64,000 bases of DNA. Origin: Myxococcota bacterium. Its GTDB lineage: Bacteria > Myxococcota_A > UBA9160 > UBA6930. Under the pieces are notes generated by a model. The model had not been told where the DNA came from. It saw only the letters and a list, made by a program, of their open reading frames with translations, and did not search any database. Where the stretch lies: contig JANQFK010000015.1 of the NCBI GenBank assembly GCA_028277885.1, positions 1 to 64,000 of the forward strand, written 5' to 3'. Below are positions 22,808 through 30,543 of this stretch, piece by piece; position 1 is the first letter of the stretch; every line of letters starts with the position of its first letter. The position numbers and the translations under genes were made by a program.

Positions 22808-23650
22808 ATGGAGGAGCTTCGCGATCGGGTCGCCGCCGTGACCGGCGCCGCCTCGGGGATCGGCCGCGCGCTCGCCCAGGCCCTCGCGGCCGAGGGCTGC
22901 CACCTGGCCCTCAGCGACGTCGACGAGGCGGGCCTGGCCCGCACCGCCGAGAGCGTGAGCGGCTCCGGGGCCAAGGTGCGCACCGACCGCGTCGACGTGC
23001 GGGACCGGGAGGCCGTCCACGCCTGGGCCGACGCCGTGGCGGACGAGTTCGGCCGCGTGAACCTGATCTTCAACAACGCCGGCGTGGCCCTCAGCGCCGA
23101 CGTGCGCAGCATGTCCTACGAGGACCTCGAGTGGGTGATGGACGTCAACTTCTGGGGCGTGGTACACGGCACCAAGGCGTTCCTTCCCCACCTCGAGCGC
23201 ACGGGCGAAGGCCACGTGGTGAACGTCTCGAGCATCTTCGGCGTGATCGCGGTGCCCACCCAGTCGGCCTACAACGCGGCCAAGTTCGCCGTGCGCGGCT
23301 TCACCGAGGCGCTGCGCGAGGAGCTCGAGGTCGCGGGCTCCGGCGTGAGCGCCACCACGGTCCACCCGGGCGGCATCAAGACGAGCATCGTGGCCAACTC
23401 GCGCCTGCGCGAGGTCGAGGGCCGGGTGGCGACCCGCGAGGAGGCGATGGAGCAGTTCGACCGGCTGGCGCGCACCACGCCCGAGGAGGCGGCCCGCACC
23501 ATCCTGGCCGGCGTGAAGCGCAACGACCGCCGGGTGCTGGTGGGCGTGGACGCCCGGGTGATCGACGGCGTGCAGCGCCTGGTGCCCACCGGCTACCAGT
23601 GGCTGCTCGAGACCCTCTTCCGGCGCACCCGGCCCGACGGCCCGGGCTGA
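22808..23650 (+). CDS. Short-chain dehydrogenase/reductase
   Basis: 280 residues, classical SDR. Visible landmarks are the NAD(P)-binding TGAASGIG near residue 14, the DVD acid after beta-2, NNAG, the catalytic Ser in VVNVSSIFG, YNAAK (Tyr and Lys) and the PGGIKTSI loop. The C-terminal extension (VGVDARVIDGVQRLVPTGYQWLLETLFRR) is typical of SDRs annotated with acyl or sterol substrates in actinobacteria and deltaproteobacteria. Preceded by an SD and a TAGGCT box. Substrate unknown. Confidence 0.93.
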   Translation: MEELRDRVAAVTGAASGIGRALAQALAAEGCHLALSDVDEAGLARTAESVSGSGAKVRTDRVDVRDREAVHAWADAVADEFGRVNLIFNNAGVALSADVRSMSYEDLEWVMDVNFWGVVHGTKAFLPHLERTGEGHVVNVSSIFGVIAVPTQSAYNAAKFAVRGFTEALREELEVAGSGVSATTVHPGGIKTSIVANSRLREVEGRVATREEAMEQFDRLARTTPEEAARTILAGVKRNDRRVLVGVDARVIDGVQRLVPTGYQWLLETLFRRTRPDGPG

Positions 23651-23684
23651 GCGGGAGCGGCTAGGGTCGCGCTCGCAGCCCGGG

Positions 23685-23690
23685 TATCCT
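23685..23690 (+). promoter_or_regulatory. -10-like hexamer TATCCT, leaderless spacing
   Basis: GGTATCCT ends 6 bases before ATG 23697; there is no SD. Confidence 0.5.
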
Positions 23691-23696
23691 GCCCCC

Positions 23697-24776
23697 ATGG
23701 GCTCGACGGCCTCGCTTCCCCAGGGCGCCGCGAGGCTCGCGACCGCCGGCGCGGGCTGGGACGCCTGGCGCGCGGCCTGGGAGAACCGGCTGGTGGACGC
23801 GCTGCCGCTGCCCGCCGCGGTGGTGGGCGTCGCCATGGGGGCCGGAATCGCGGCGATCTACCTGGCCGTCGAGTCCGTGTTCGGGCGGCCCTTCGCCGAC
23901 GAGGCGGTGGGGGGCTTCGCAGGCATCACGCCGACCGCGGGGGGCTTCCTCGCGGCCGCATTCCTCACCGGGTACGCGGTGTGGGCCGGGTACGCGATCA
24001 ACGTCGGGAACGCCCAGACGCGGGAGCGCCTCCGCCCGTCGCTCCCGGACCTCGAGAGCGGGACGCCGGGCATCTCGCTTCGCGCCAGCCGGCTCTTCGG
24101 CGTGGTGGGTGCGATCTCGGGGATCGGCTTCATCGTGGTCGTGGACCAGCCGGCGCTCGACGTGGTGACGGGCCGCGCGTTCTCGACGGACGGCCTGCTC
24201 TCGCTGGTGGTCGTTCCCCTGCCCTTCTGGCTGTTCAGCCGCGCCGCCTACTTCACCCTCGCGGGCGTGACCTCGGTCTCCGAGCGGGCCGAGCAGGGGC
24301 TGCGGCTCGACCTGCTGGACCCCTCGGCCGTGGCGCCCATCGGACGCATGGCGCTGCGCGCCTCGCTGCTCTGGATCGGCGCCGCGGTCCTCGGCGGCAT
24401 CAGCCTGGTGGCGAGCGGGAGCCCGGCGGAGTACGTGGCGCTGGGCTTCCTGCTGACCGTGGCCGCGGCGAGCTTCCTGCTGCCGGTGCGCGGCGTGCGC
24501 CGGCGCATCCGCCGCGCCAAGCTCGAGGAGCTGGCCCGCACCCGCGCCGAGCTGCACCGCGCTCGGGAGGGCGTGGCGACCGGCGGCGAGGACGCGGCCT
24601 CCGCCGCCGCGCGGCTGCCGGGCCTGGTGGCCTGGGAGGCGCGCATCGAGGCGGTGCGCGAGTGGCCCTTCGACACCCCCACCCTGGTGCGCTTCGCCCT
24701 CTTCCTGCTGATCCCGCTGGGCTCCTGGCTCGGCGGCGCGCTGGTGGAGCGCAGCGTCGACCTGTTCCTGGACTGA
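23697..24776 (+). CDS. Polytopic membrane protein, paralogue of the 17.6 kb gene
   Basis: 359 residues with about seven hydrophobic segments (AAVVGVAMGAGIAAIYLAV, GFLAAAFLTGYAVWAGYAI, LLSLVVVPLPFWLFSRAAYF and others). Its C-terminal part, LVAWEARIEAVREWPFDTPT then LVRFALFLLIPLGSWLGGAL, aligns with the minus-strand protein at 17554-18621. A charged helix (RRRIRRAKLEELARTRAELHR) precedes that block in both. No family is recognised. It is followed after 11 bases by a VOC gene. Its start fits a leaderless TATCCT promoter. Confidence 0.75.
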   Translation: MGSTASLPQGAARLATAGAGWDAWRAAWENRLVDALPLPAAVVGVAMGAGIAAIYLAVESVFGRPFADEAVGGFAGITPTAGGFLAAAFLTGYAVWAGYAINVGNAQTRERLRPSLPDLESGTPGISLRASRLFGVVGAISGIGFIVVVDQPALDVVTGRAFSTDGLLSLVVVPLPFWLFSRAAYFTLAGVTSVSERAEQGLRLDLLDPSAVAPIGRMALRASLLWIGAAVLGGISLVASGSPAEYVALGFLLTVAAASFLLPVRGVRRRIRRAKLEELARTRAELHRAREGVATGGEDAASAAARLPGLVAWEARIEAVREWPFDTPTLVRFALFLLIPLGSWLGGALVERSVDLFLD

Positions 24777-24787
24777 GGAGGACCGCC

Positions 24788-25180
24788 ATGCTCGTGAAGC
24801 GAGCCCACCACGTCTCGTTCAGCGTCTCGGACATCGACCGGGCGCGGGCCTTCTACGGCGACCTGCTCGGCCTGCCGGAGATCGAGCGCCCGGACTTCGG
24901 CTTCCCGGGCGCGTGGTACCAGGCCGGCGAGGTGCAGGTGCACCTGATCCAGACGCCGCCCGGCGCGCCCACGGGCACGCCGCCGGACCGCATCAGCCCC
25001 GTCGCCAACCACGCCGCCTTCGAGATCGAGGACTACGCCGCGGTGTGCGCGACCCTGCGCTCCCGCGACGTTGCGCTCATCGAGACCGGCGCGGAGGTGG
25101 GCCAGATCTTCCTGCAGGACCCCGACGGCAACGTGATCGAGCTGATCCAGCCCGGCGGCAGGCTCGGCCGGCGCGACTGA
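24788..25180 (+). CDS. VOC-family (glyoxalase/dioxygenase-fold) protein
   Basis: 130 residues, a single VOC domain: KRAHHVSFSVSDIDRARAFYGDLLGLPEIER, VQVHLIQTPP, NHAAFEIEDYAAVCATLRSRDV and IFLQDPDGNVIELIQP. The metal ligands are probably the N-terminal His, a mid His and the Glu of VIEL. GAGGAGGACC precedes ATG 24788. It is co-oriented with the membrane protein gene. The stop TGA abuts the convergent hydrolase stop (TGATCA). Substrate unknown. Confidence 0.92.
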   Translation: MLVKRAHHVSFSVSDIDRARAFYGDLLGLPEIERPDFGFPGAWYQAGEVQVHLIQTPPGAPTGTPPDRISPVANHAAFEIEDYAAVCATLRSRDVALIETGAEVGQIFLQDPDGNVIELIQPGGRLGRRD

Positions 25181-26020
25181 TCAGCGCACCCGCGCCAGGT
25201 GGTCGCCGACGGCCTCGAGCCAGGCGCGGGAGTTCGAGATCTGCGGGCTGTGGGCGGAATCGGCGATCACCACGCGCCGCGCGCCCGGGATGCCGCGCTC
25301 GAGAGCCTGGGCGGCCCCGAGGAAGGGCTCGTCCTCGGCGCCCACCACGACCAGGGTCGGGGCCGCGATCTCGCCGAGGCGCGGCTCGACGCTCTCGTGG
25401 TCGGTGAGGAGCAGCCCGAGGACCGCGAAGGCCTCGGGGTCCATCGCCTCGAGCTTGACCCGCAGCCGCTCCCAGTACGCCTCCTCGCCCAGTGCGGCGC
25501 GGACGAAGCGGGTCGCCGGGTCGTCCCGGCCCTGCTCGCTCAGCACTTCGAAGAGGGCCGACATGCCGAGGTCCCGCGCCACCTTCGTGGCCGCCTCGAC
25601 GGCGGCGCGCACCTCGGCGCGCACCGGGTAGGGGCTCGTGTCCATCAGCACCAGCGAGGCGACGCGCTCGGGGTGCGCCAGGGCGAAGCGCATCGCCACC
25701 ATGCCGCCGAGGGAGTGGCCGAGCAGGTCGCAGCGCGGCACCTCGAGGGCGTCGAGGAAGCCCGCGAGATCCGCCACCAGGGGCTCGAAGCCGTAGGCGG
25801 CGGGATCGCCCGGGTTCGTGGTGCCGCCGTGGCCGCGCCCGTCCGGCGCGAGGGTGCGGCCGCGCTCGGAGAGCGCGGGCAGCACCTCCCGCCAGTCGTC
25901 CCGCGAGCCCGTGAAGCCGTGCACCAGGACGAAGGGGCGCTCCGAGGCGCCCGCCTTCGCGTCCCGGTCCTCGTAGGCGATCTCGAGCTCGCCCACCCGC
26001 AGGCGCTTCTCGTCGCTCAT
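25181..26020 (-). CDS. Alpha/beta hydrolase
   Basis: 279 residues. Landmarks are the oxyanion motif HGFTGSRDDW, DGRGHGGTT, the nucleophile elbow GHSLGG, an acid in VVVGAEDEPF, and a histidine in DSAHSPQ. The cap region and length fit the 3-oxoadipate enol-lactonase/epoxide hydrolase-like superfamily. The precise reaction cannot be told. Convergent with the VOC gene with no spacer. A TAGACT box lies 8 bases before ATG 26020. Confidence 0.92.
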   Translation of the reverse strand: MSDEKRLRVGELEIAYEDRDAKAGASERPFVLVHGFTGSRDDWREVLPALSERGRTLAPDGRGHGGTTNPGDPAAYGFEPLVADLAGFLDALEVPRCDLLGHSLGGMVAMRFALAHPERVASLVLMDTSPYPVRAEVRAAVEAATKVARDLGMSALFEVLSEQGRDDPATRFVRAALGEEAYWERLRVKLEAMDPEAFAVLGLLLTDHESVEPRLGEIAAPTLVVVGAEDEPFLGAAQALERGIPGARRVVIADSAHSPQISNSRAWLEAVGDHLARVR

Positions 26021-26028
26021 GGCGCGCC

Positions 26029-26034
26029 AGTCTA
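26029..26034 (-). promoter_or_regulatory. -10-like hexamer TAGACT, near-leaderless spacing
   Basis: On the minus strand GGCTAGACT ends 8 bases before ATG 26020 of the alpha/beta hydrolase. Confidence 0.45.
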
Positions 26035-26104
26035 GCCGGTTCGCCCGCCGCGCGGGCGCGTGCTAGCTAGTGCCGCGAACGAGGCGATGGCGAAGGGACG
26101 ACGC

Positions 26105-26989
26105 ATGGGGTCGGTGCTCGACGAGCTGGTCGCGATCCTCGACCTCGAAGAGCTCGAGGTGAACCTGTTCCGCGGGCGCAGCCCCCAGGAGGATCGCCAG
26201 CGCGTCTTCGGCGGTCAGGTGGCGGGCCAGGCCCTGGTGGCCGCCTACCGAACCGTCCCCGAGGACCCGGAGCGCCCGAGCAGCGTCCACTCGCTCCACG
26301 CCTACTTCCTGCGCCCGGGCGACACCGAGGCGCCCATCGTGTACCAGGTCGAGCGCATCCGCGACGGCCGCACCTTCACGACGCGTCGGGTGGTGGCGAT
26401 CCAGCACGGCAAGGCGATCTTCCACCTCTCGGCGTCCTTCCAGCCCCCGGAGCCGGGCCTCGAGCACCAGAGCACGATGCCCGACGCGCCGGACCCGGAG
26501 ACGATCCCGACCCTGCGCGAGCGCACCGAGTCCCTCTACGACGAGATGCCCCCGGCGGTGCGGCGCTGGGCCGAGCGCAAGCGGCCCATCGAGCTGCGCT
26601 ACGTCGGGCCCATCGGGATGCTGTCGGCGGAGAAGAGCGAGCCCGTGCGCCAGGTGTGGATGCGGGCGAACGGGCGGCTCCCCGACGACCCCGCGCTGCA
26701 CCAGTGCGTGGCCGCCTACGCGTCGGACTACACGCTCCTCGACACCACGCTGCTGCCCCACGGCATTCCCTGGGCGGCCCAGGGCTTCATGATGGCGAGC
26801 CTCGACCACGCCATGTGGTTCCACCGGCCCTTCCGCGCCGACGAGTGGCTGCTCTACGACCAGAAGAGTCCCCAGAGCTCCGGCGCCCGCGGCTTCACCC
26901 GCGCCGAGCTCTGGACCCAGGACGGCAAGCTCGTGGCGTCGGTGGCCCAGGAGGGGCTGATCCGGCCGGTGCGCCGGAGGCCGCGATGA
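26105..26989 (+). CDS. tesB: Acyl-CoA thioesterase II
   Basis: 294 residues, a double hot-dog enzyme that hydrolyses acyl-CoA to free acid and CoA. It aligns with E. coli TesB from end to end: FGGQVAGQALVAAYRTVPED, SLHAYFLRPGD, RTFTTRRVVAIQHGKAIFHL, VWMRANGRLPDDPALHQ, YASDYTLLDT (catalytic Asp), SLDHAMWFHRPF and LVASVAQEGLIRP (catalytic Gln). ATG 26105 matches the E. coli start and has AAGGGA upstream; an in-frame ATG at 26087 is the alternative. It precedes a nitroreductase gene. Confidence 0.95.
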   Translation: MGSVLDELVAILDLEELEVNLFRGRSPQEDRQRVFGGQVAGQALVAAYRTVPEDPERPSSVHSLHAYFLRPGDTEAPIVYQVERIRDGRTFTTRRVVAIQHGKAIFHLSASFQPPEPGLEHQSTMPDAPDPETIPTLRERTESLYDEMPPAVRRWAERKRPIELRYVGPIGMLSAEKSEPVRQVWMRANGRLPDDPALHQCVAAYASDYTLLDTTLLPHGIPWAAQGFMMASLDHAMWFHRPFRADEWLLYDQKSPQSSGARGFTRAELWTQDGKLVASVAQEGLIRPVRRRPR

Positions 26990-26996
26990 GGGGCAG

Positions 26997-27045
26997 GGAG
27001 CCCGGCGAGAGATGAAGGCCCCGGAGCCCGGTCGACGATGAAGGC
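26997..27045 (+). repeat. Imperfect 26-bp tandem duplication of a start region
   Basis: GGAGCCCGG-N5-GATGAAGGC occurs at 26997-27019 and again at 27023-27045 (18 of 23 positions identical, period 26). Each copy contains an ATG; only the second starts the nitroreductase. Confidence 0.6.
27012..27041 (+). CDS. Possible 9-codon leader ORF coupled to the nitroreductase
   Basis: ATG 27012 opens MKAPEPGRR and stops at TGA 27039-27041, which overlaps the nitroreductase ATG (ATGA). GGGAGCCCGG precedes it. It arises from the duplicated start region. It could feed ribosomes into the downstream start or be an accident of the duplication; no evidence decides. Confidence 0.25.
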   Translation: MKAPEPGRR

Positions 27046-27697
27046 GGGGGAGTCCCTCGACGTCGGCGCCCTCGGCGAGGACGTCCCGCTGCTCGAGGGC
27101 ATCCGCACCACGCGGGCGATCCGCCGCCTGCATCCGGACCCGGTGCCGCGGGAGCTGATCCGCAAGGTGTGCGAGGCGGGCACCTTCGCGCCCAGCGGCG
27201 GCAACCGGCAGCCGTGGCACTTCGTCGCCGTCACCGATCCCGAGGGCCGGCGCTGGGTGGCGGAGCGCTACCGCGCCGCCTTCCGCGACTACATCGCGCC
27301 CGCCGTCGAGGCGGCGAGGGACCCCGCCTACCCCGAGGCGAAGCGGCGCATGCAGCGCGCCGCCATCCACCTCGCCGAGCACCTCCACGAGGCGCCGGTG
27401 CACCTGTTCGTCGCCGGCTGGACGCGGCGCGGCCGCCCCCAGCTCCAGGCCCTGATGCCCGCGGTGCAGAACGTGCTGCTGGCGTGCCGCGCCGTGGGGC
27501 TCGGCGCCTCCCTCACCTCGGTGCACCTCGCCTTCCCGGAGGAGATCGACCGCTGGCTCGGGCTGCCCGAGGGCTGCCCGACCTGCGCGCTGATCCCGAT
27601 CGGCTGGCCCCGGGGCCGCTACGGCCGCCCGCCGCGCCGCTCGGTGGACGCGTGCCTGCACTGGGAGCGCTACGCACCGAAGCCGGAGGAGGGCTAG
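27038..27697 (+). CDS. Nitroreductase-family FMN oxidoreductase
   Basis: 219 residues. The family pattern is clear: GIRTTRAIRRLHPDPVPRELIRKV, the FMN-binding APSGGNRQPWHFVAV, then PAVQNVLLACRAVGLGASLTSVHLAFPEEI and IPIGWPRGRYGRPPRRSVD at the end. These enzymes reduce nitro, quinone or enone substrates with NAD(P)H. It is transcribed after tesB and just before prs (3 bases apart). The start lies in a duplicated segment. Substrate unknown. Confidence 0.93.
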   Translation: MKAGESLDVGALGEDVPLLEGIRTTRAIRRLHPDPVPRELIRKVCEAGTFAPSGGNRQPWHFVAVTDPEGRRWVAERYRAAFRDYIAPAVEAARDPAYPEAKRRMQRAAIHLAEHLHEAPVHLFVAGWTRRGRPQLQALMPAVQNVLLACRAVGLGASLTSVHLAFPEEIDRWLGLPEGCPTCALIPIGWPRGRYGRPPRRSVDACLHWERYAPKPEEG

Positions 27698-27700
27698 TCC

Positions 27701-28645
27701 GTGGAAGGCAGGATCCGCGTGGTGGCCGGCTCCTCCCATCCCGAGCTCGCCCAGGCCATCTGCGTCCACCTCGGGCTGCCGGTGGCGCCGAGCCGGGTGG
27801 TGCGCTTCGCGAACGACAACCTGATGGTGCAGATCGAGCAGAACGTGCGCGAGGCCGACGTGTTCGTGATCCAGACCTCGAGCCCGCCGGTCTCCGACGG
27901 CCTGCTCGAGCTGCTGATCACCATCGACGCCCTGCGCCACGCGTCGGCGGCGCGCATCACGGCGGTGATGCCCTACTTCCCCTACGCGCGCTCGGACAAG
28001 AAGGACCGCCCGCGCATCTCCATCGCGGCGCGCCTGATGGCGGACCTGCTCGAGACCGCGGGAGCCAGCCGGGTCCTCACCCTGAACCTGCACGCGCCCC
28101 AGGTCCAGGGCTTCTTCCGCATCCCCGTGGACCACCTGAACGCCGCGCCGATCCTGTGCGACCACCTGGTGGGCACCCGGAACCTGGAGCGGACGGTCCT
28201 GGTGGCCGGCGACGTGGGCGAGTCGAAGGACCTGGGCCACTACGCGAACCGGCTGAACCTGCCCATCGCGATCGTGGACAAGCGGCGCGAGGGCGACGAC
28301 GACCGCGCCGTGGCGACGAACCTGATCGGCGACGTGGAGGGCCGGGAGGCGCTCCTCATCGACGACGAGATCGCCACCGGCGGCACCCTGATCGAGGCGG
28401 CGCGCTTCGTGCTCGAGCGCGGCGCGCGCTCGGTCTCGGCCGCCGCCGTGCACCCCGTGCTGTGCGGCGGCGCGCCGAAGCGCCTCGAGGAGTCGCCCAT
28501 CGGGTCCATCGTGGTGACCGACTCGATCCCGATCCCCGAGAGCCACGCCATCCCGAAGCTCGAGACCGTCTCCGTGGCCCCCCTCATCGCCAACGCGATC
28601 CGCGCCATCCACGACGGCGAGAGCGTCTCCGCCCTCTTTCGTTAG
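27701..28645 (+). CDS. prs: Ribose-phosphate pyrophosphokinase
   Basis: 314 residues. It makes PRPP from ribose 5-phosphate and ATP for purine, pyrimidine, histidine and NAD synthesis. Landmarks are VVAGSSHPELAQAICVHLGL, RFANDNLMVQIEQNVREADVFVIQ, the flexible-loop region YFPYARSDKKDRPRISIAARLMADLL, LNLHAPQVQGFF, and the PRPP loop LLIDDEIATGGTL. GTG 27701 lies 3 bases after the nitroreductase stop with GGAGGAGGG inside that gene's end. pyrE and pyrF, which sit upstream of or use PRPP-derived products, are also in this window but not adjacent. Confidence 0.95.
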   Translation: MEGRIRVVAGSSHPELAQAICVHLGLPVAPSRVVRFANDNLMVQIEQNVREADVFVIQTSSPPVSDGLLELLITIDALRHASAARITAVMPYFPYARSDKKDRPRISIAARLMADLLETAGASRVLTLNLHAPQVQGFFRIPVDHLNAAPILCDHLVGTRNLERTVLVAGDVGESKDLGHYANRLNLPIAIVDKRREGDDDRAVATNLIGDVEGREALLIDDEIATGGTLIEAARFVLERGARSVSAAAVHPVLCGGAPKRLEESPIGSIVVTDSIPIPESHAIPKLETVSVAPLIANAIRAIHDGESVSALFR

Positions 28646-28646
28646 C

Positions 28647-28712
28647 GGGGACGTTCCTTCCGATTCTCACTTCCTCCCCCGGGAGGAAGTGAGAATCGGA
28701 AGGAACGTCCCC
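28647..28712. repeat. Near-perfect 66-bp palindrome (32-bp arms, 2-base loop) between prs and rnhA
   Basis: The left arm 28647-28678 begins GGGGACGTTCCTTCCG and ends ACTTCCTCCC; the right arm 28681-28712 is its exact reverse complement, separated by CC. The arms contain AT-rich tracts unlike the flanking DNA. It sits 1 base after the prs stop and 4 bases before the convergent rnhA stop. It could be a REP/RAYT-type or MITE-like palindromic element now serving as a bidirectional terminator. No second copy was noticed in the window. Confidence 0.9.
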
Positions 28713-28716
28713 CCCT

Positions 28717-29205
28717 CTAGCGGCGGATGGAGGCGGTGGCGACGGCGTCGGCGTACTCGTTCCAGCGCGAGCCGTCGTGGGCCTTGATCCACTGGATCTC
28801 CACGCCGGGGCGGCTGCGGGCCAGGGCGTAGAGCTCCTTCACGAGCTCGAGGTTGGCGATGGGGCCGCTCTTGCGGCGCCAGCCGCGCCGCTCCCAGCCC
28901 GCCGCCCACTCGTTCACGGTCTTCACGCACAGGTTGCTGTCCGAGTAGACGCGGGCCTCGGCGTCCTCGGGCAGCATGCGCAGCCCGGCGATCAGGGCCT
29001 CGAGCTCCATGCGGTTGTTGGTGGTGTCGGGATCGCCGCCGGACTCGACGCGGACGATCTCGTCGCCCTCGACCCAGATCGCCGCCCAGCCGCCGGGCCC
29101 GGGGTTGCCCTCGCAGGAGCCGTCGGTGAAGACGCCGGTCTTCGGGCCCTCGGTGTAGCGCTCCAGCACCTCGTCGGGTGTGAGCTGCTCCTCCCAGCGC
29201 CCCAT
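28717..29205 (-). CDS. rnhA: Ribonuclease HI
   Basis: 162 residues. It cleaves RNA in RNA-DNA hybrids. The catalytic carboxylates are D28 (VFTDGSCEGNPGPGG), E67 (NNRMELEALIAGL), D89 (VYSDSNL) and D153 (WNEYADAVA), with the basic region VNEWAAGWERRGWRRKSG and the KAHDGSRWNE loop. A ~20-residue N-terminal extension precedes the core. ATG 29205 overlaps the ychF stop by one base (TGATG), so it is coupled to ychF. It ends just before the long palindrome. Confidence 0.95.
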   Translation of the reverse strand: MGRWEEQLTPDEVLERYTEGPKTGVFTDGSCEGNPGPGGWAAIWVEGDEIVRVESGGDPDTTNNRMELEALIAGLRMLPEDAEARVYSDSNLCVKTVNEWAAGWERRGWRRKSGPIANLELVKELYALARSRPGVEIQWIKAHDGSRWNEYADAVATASIRR

Positions 29206-30308
29206 CAGGCGCCCACCCGGAAGTGCACCACGTCGCCGTCCTGCACCACGTACTCCTTGCCCTCGATGCGCAGCTTGCCCTGGGCCTTGGCGCCGGCCTC
29301 TCCGTCGCAGGCCACGAAGTCGTCGAAGGGGATCACCTCGGCGCGGATGAAGCTGCGCTCGAAGTCGGTGTGGATCTCGCCCGCCGCCTGGGGGGCGAGG
29401 GTGCCGCGCTGCACCGTCCAGGCTCGCACCTCCTTGGGGCCGGCGGTGAAGAAGGTCTCGAGGTCGAGGAGCGCGTAGGCGGCCCGGGCCAGGCGGTGGA
29501 GGCCGGGCTCCTCGAGGCCCAGGTCCGCCAGGAACTCGGCCTTGTCCTCGGGGTCGAGCTCGGCCATCTCGGCCTCGATGTTGGCGCAGATGCGCACCGC
29601 GCCGGCCCCCTCGGCGGCGGCCCGCTCCTCGAGGGCGGCCGTGTGGGGATTGCCCTTGCGAAGCGCCTCCTCGTCGACGTTGGCGACGTAGAGGACGGGC
29701 TTCGCGGTGAGCAGGTGGCAGTCGCGGAAGGCGGCCTGCATCTCGGCGGGCACCTCGAAGCCCCGGGCGGGCCGGCCCTCGGCGAGCCGCGCGAGGAGCG
29801 TCTCGAGGAATGCCACCTCGGCGCGCGCCGCCTCGCCGGCCTTGCCCGGCGCCCGGGCGCTGCGCCGCGTGCGCTCGAGGCGCCGCTCCACCGTGTCGAG
29901 GTCCGCCAGGCCGAGCTCGGTCTCGATGGTCTCGACGTCGCGCAGCGGGTCGATCCCACCGTCCACGTGGGTGACGTCGCCGCTCTCGAAGCAGCGCACC
30001 ACCTGGACCACGGCGTGGGTCTCGCGGATGTGGGCCAGGAACTGGTTGCCGAGCCCCTCGCCCTTGGAGGCGCCCCGCACCAGCCCCGCGATGTCGACGA
30101 ACTCCACGGTGGCGGGGATCACCTGGGCGGAGTGCACGATCGCGTCCAGGGCCGCGAGCCGGTCGTCGGGCACCGGCACGATCCCGGAGTTCGGCTCGAT
30201 GGTGCAGAAGGGGTAGTTCTCCGCGGCGATCCCCGCGCTGGTGAGCGCGTTGAAGAGGGTGCTCTTGCCGACGTTGGGCAGGCCCACGATGCCGCAGCGG
30301 AGTGCCAT
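29205..30308 (-). CDS. ychF: Redox/ribosome-associated ATPase YchF (Obg family)
   Basis: 367 residues, full length. It has the Obg-like G1 GLPNVGKSTLFNAL, DIAGLVRGASKGEGLGNQFL (G3), a helical coiled-coil insertion, and the altered G4 (ANVDEE) that makes YchF prefer ATP. The C-terminal TGS domain ends GKEYVVQDGDVVHFRVG. It binds ribosomes and is linked to stress responses. It forms a two-gene unit with rnhA. A TAGGCT box lies 9 bases before ATG 30308. Confidence 0.97.
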   Translation of the reverse strand: MALRCGIVGLPNVGKSTLFNALTSAGIAAENYPFCTIEPNSGIVPVPDDRLAALDAIVHSAQVIPATVEFVDIAGLVRGASKGEGLGNQFLAHIRETHAVVQVVRCFESGDVTHVDGGIDPLRDVETIETELGLADLDTVERRLERTRRSARAPGKAGEAARAEVAFLETLLARLAEGRPARGFEVPAEMQAAFRDCHLLTAKPVLYVANVDEEALRKGNPHTAALEERAAAEGAGAVRICANIEAEMAELDPEDKAEFLADLGLEEPGLHRLARAAYALLDLETFFTAGPKEVRAWTVQRGTLAPQAAGEIHTDFERSFIRAEVIPFDDFVACDGEAGAKAQGKLRIEGKEYVVQDGDVVHFRVGA

Positions 30309-30317
30309 GGAGGGCAG

Positions 30318-30323
30318 AGCCTA
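30318..30323 (-). promoter_or_regulatory. -10-like hexamer TAGGCT upstream of ychF
   Basis: On the minus strand CCTAGGCT ends 9 bases before ATG 30308, near the leaderless spacing seen elsewhere. Confidence 0.4.
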
Positions 30324-30464
30324 GGCGCTCGCCGCGGCCGCGCCAGTGCCACGGGCCGCACGCTTGCGGTCCGAGTTGCGTACGCCCGAAGGCACGCTTT
30401 CCGCCGGCATTCGCGCAAGTTGCTGTCGCACGTTTCCCCAGGGCCGGTGAGGAGTCCCTCCACA

Positions 30465-30493
30465 TTGAAGAGCGCGCGCCGTTCGTGTTAGAA
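30465..30493 (+). promoter_or_regulatory. Sigma-70-like promoter (TTGAAG-N17-TTAGAA)
   Basis: TTGAAG (30465-30470) and TTAGAA (30488-30493) are separated by 17 bases in the lower-GC 235-base region before the peroxidase gene, giving a leader of about 45 bases that includes an SD (GGAGG at 30531). It is the only place in the window where I see both a -35 and a -10. Confidence 0.45.
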
Positions 30494-30543
30494 GGTTCGC
30501 TCCCCGGCGTTGCTGCTGTGCTGGACAAGCGGAGGTTGAGCGG

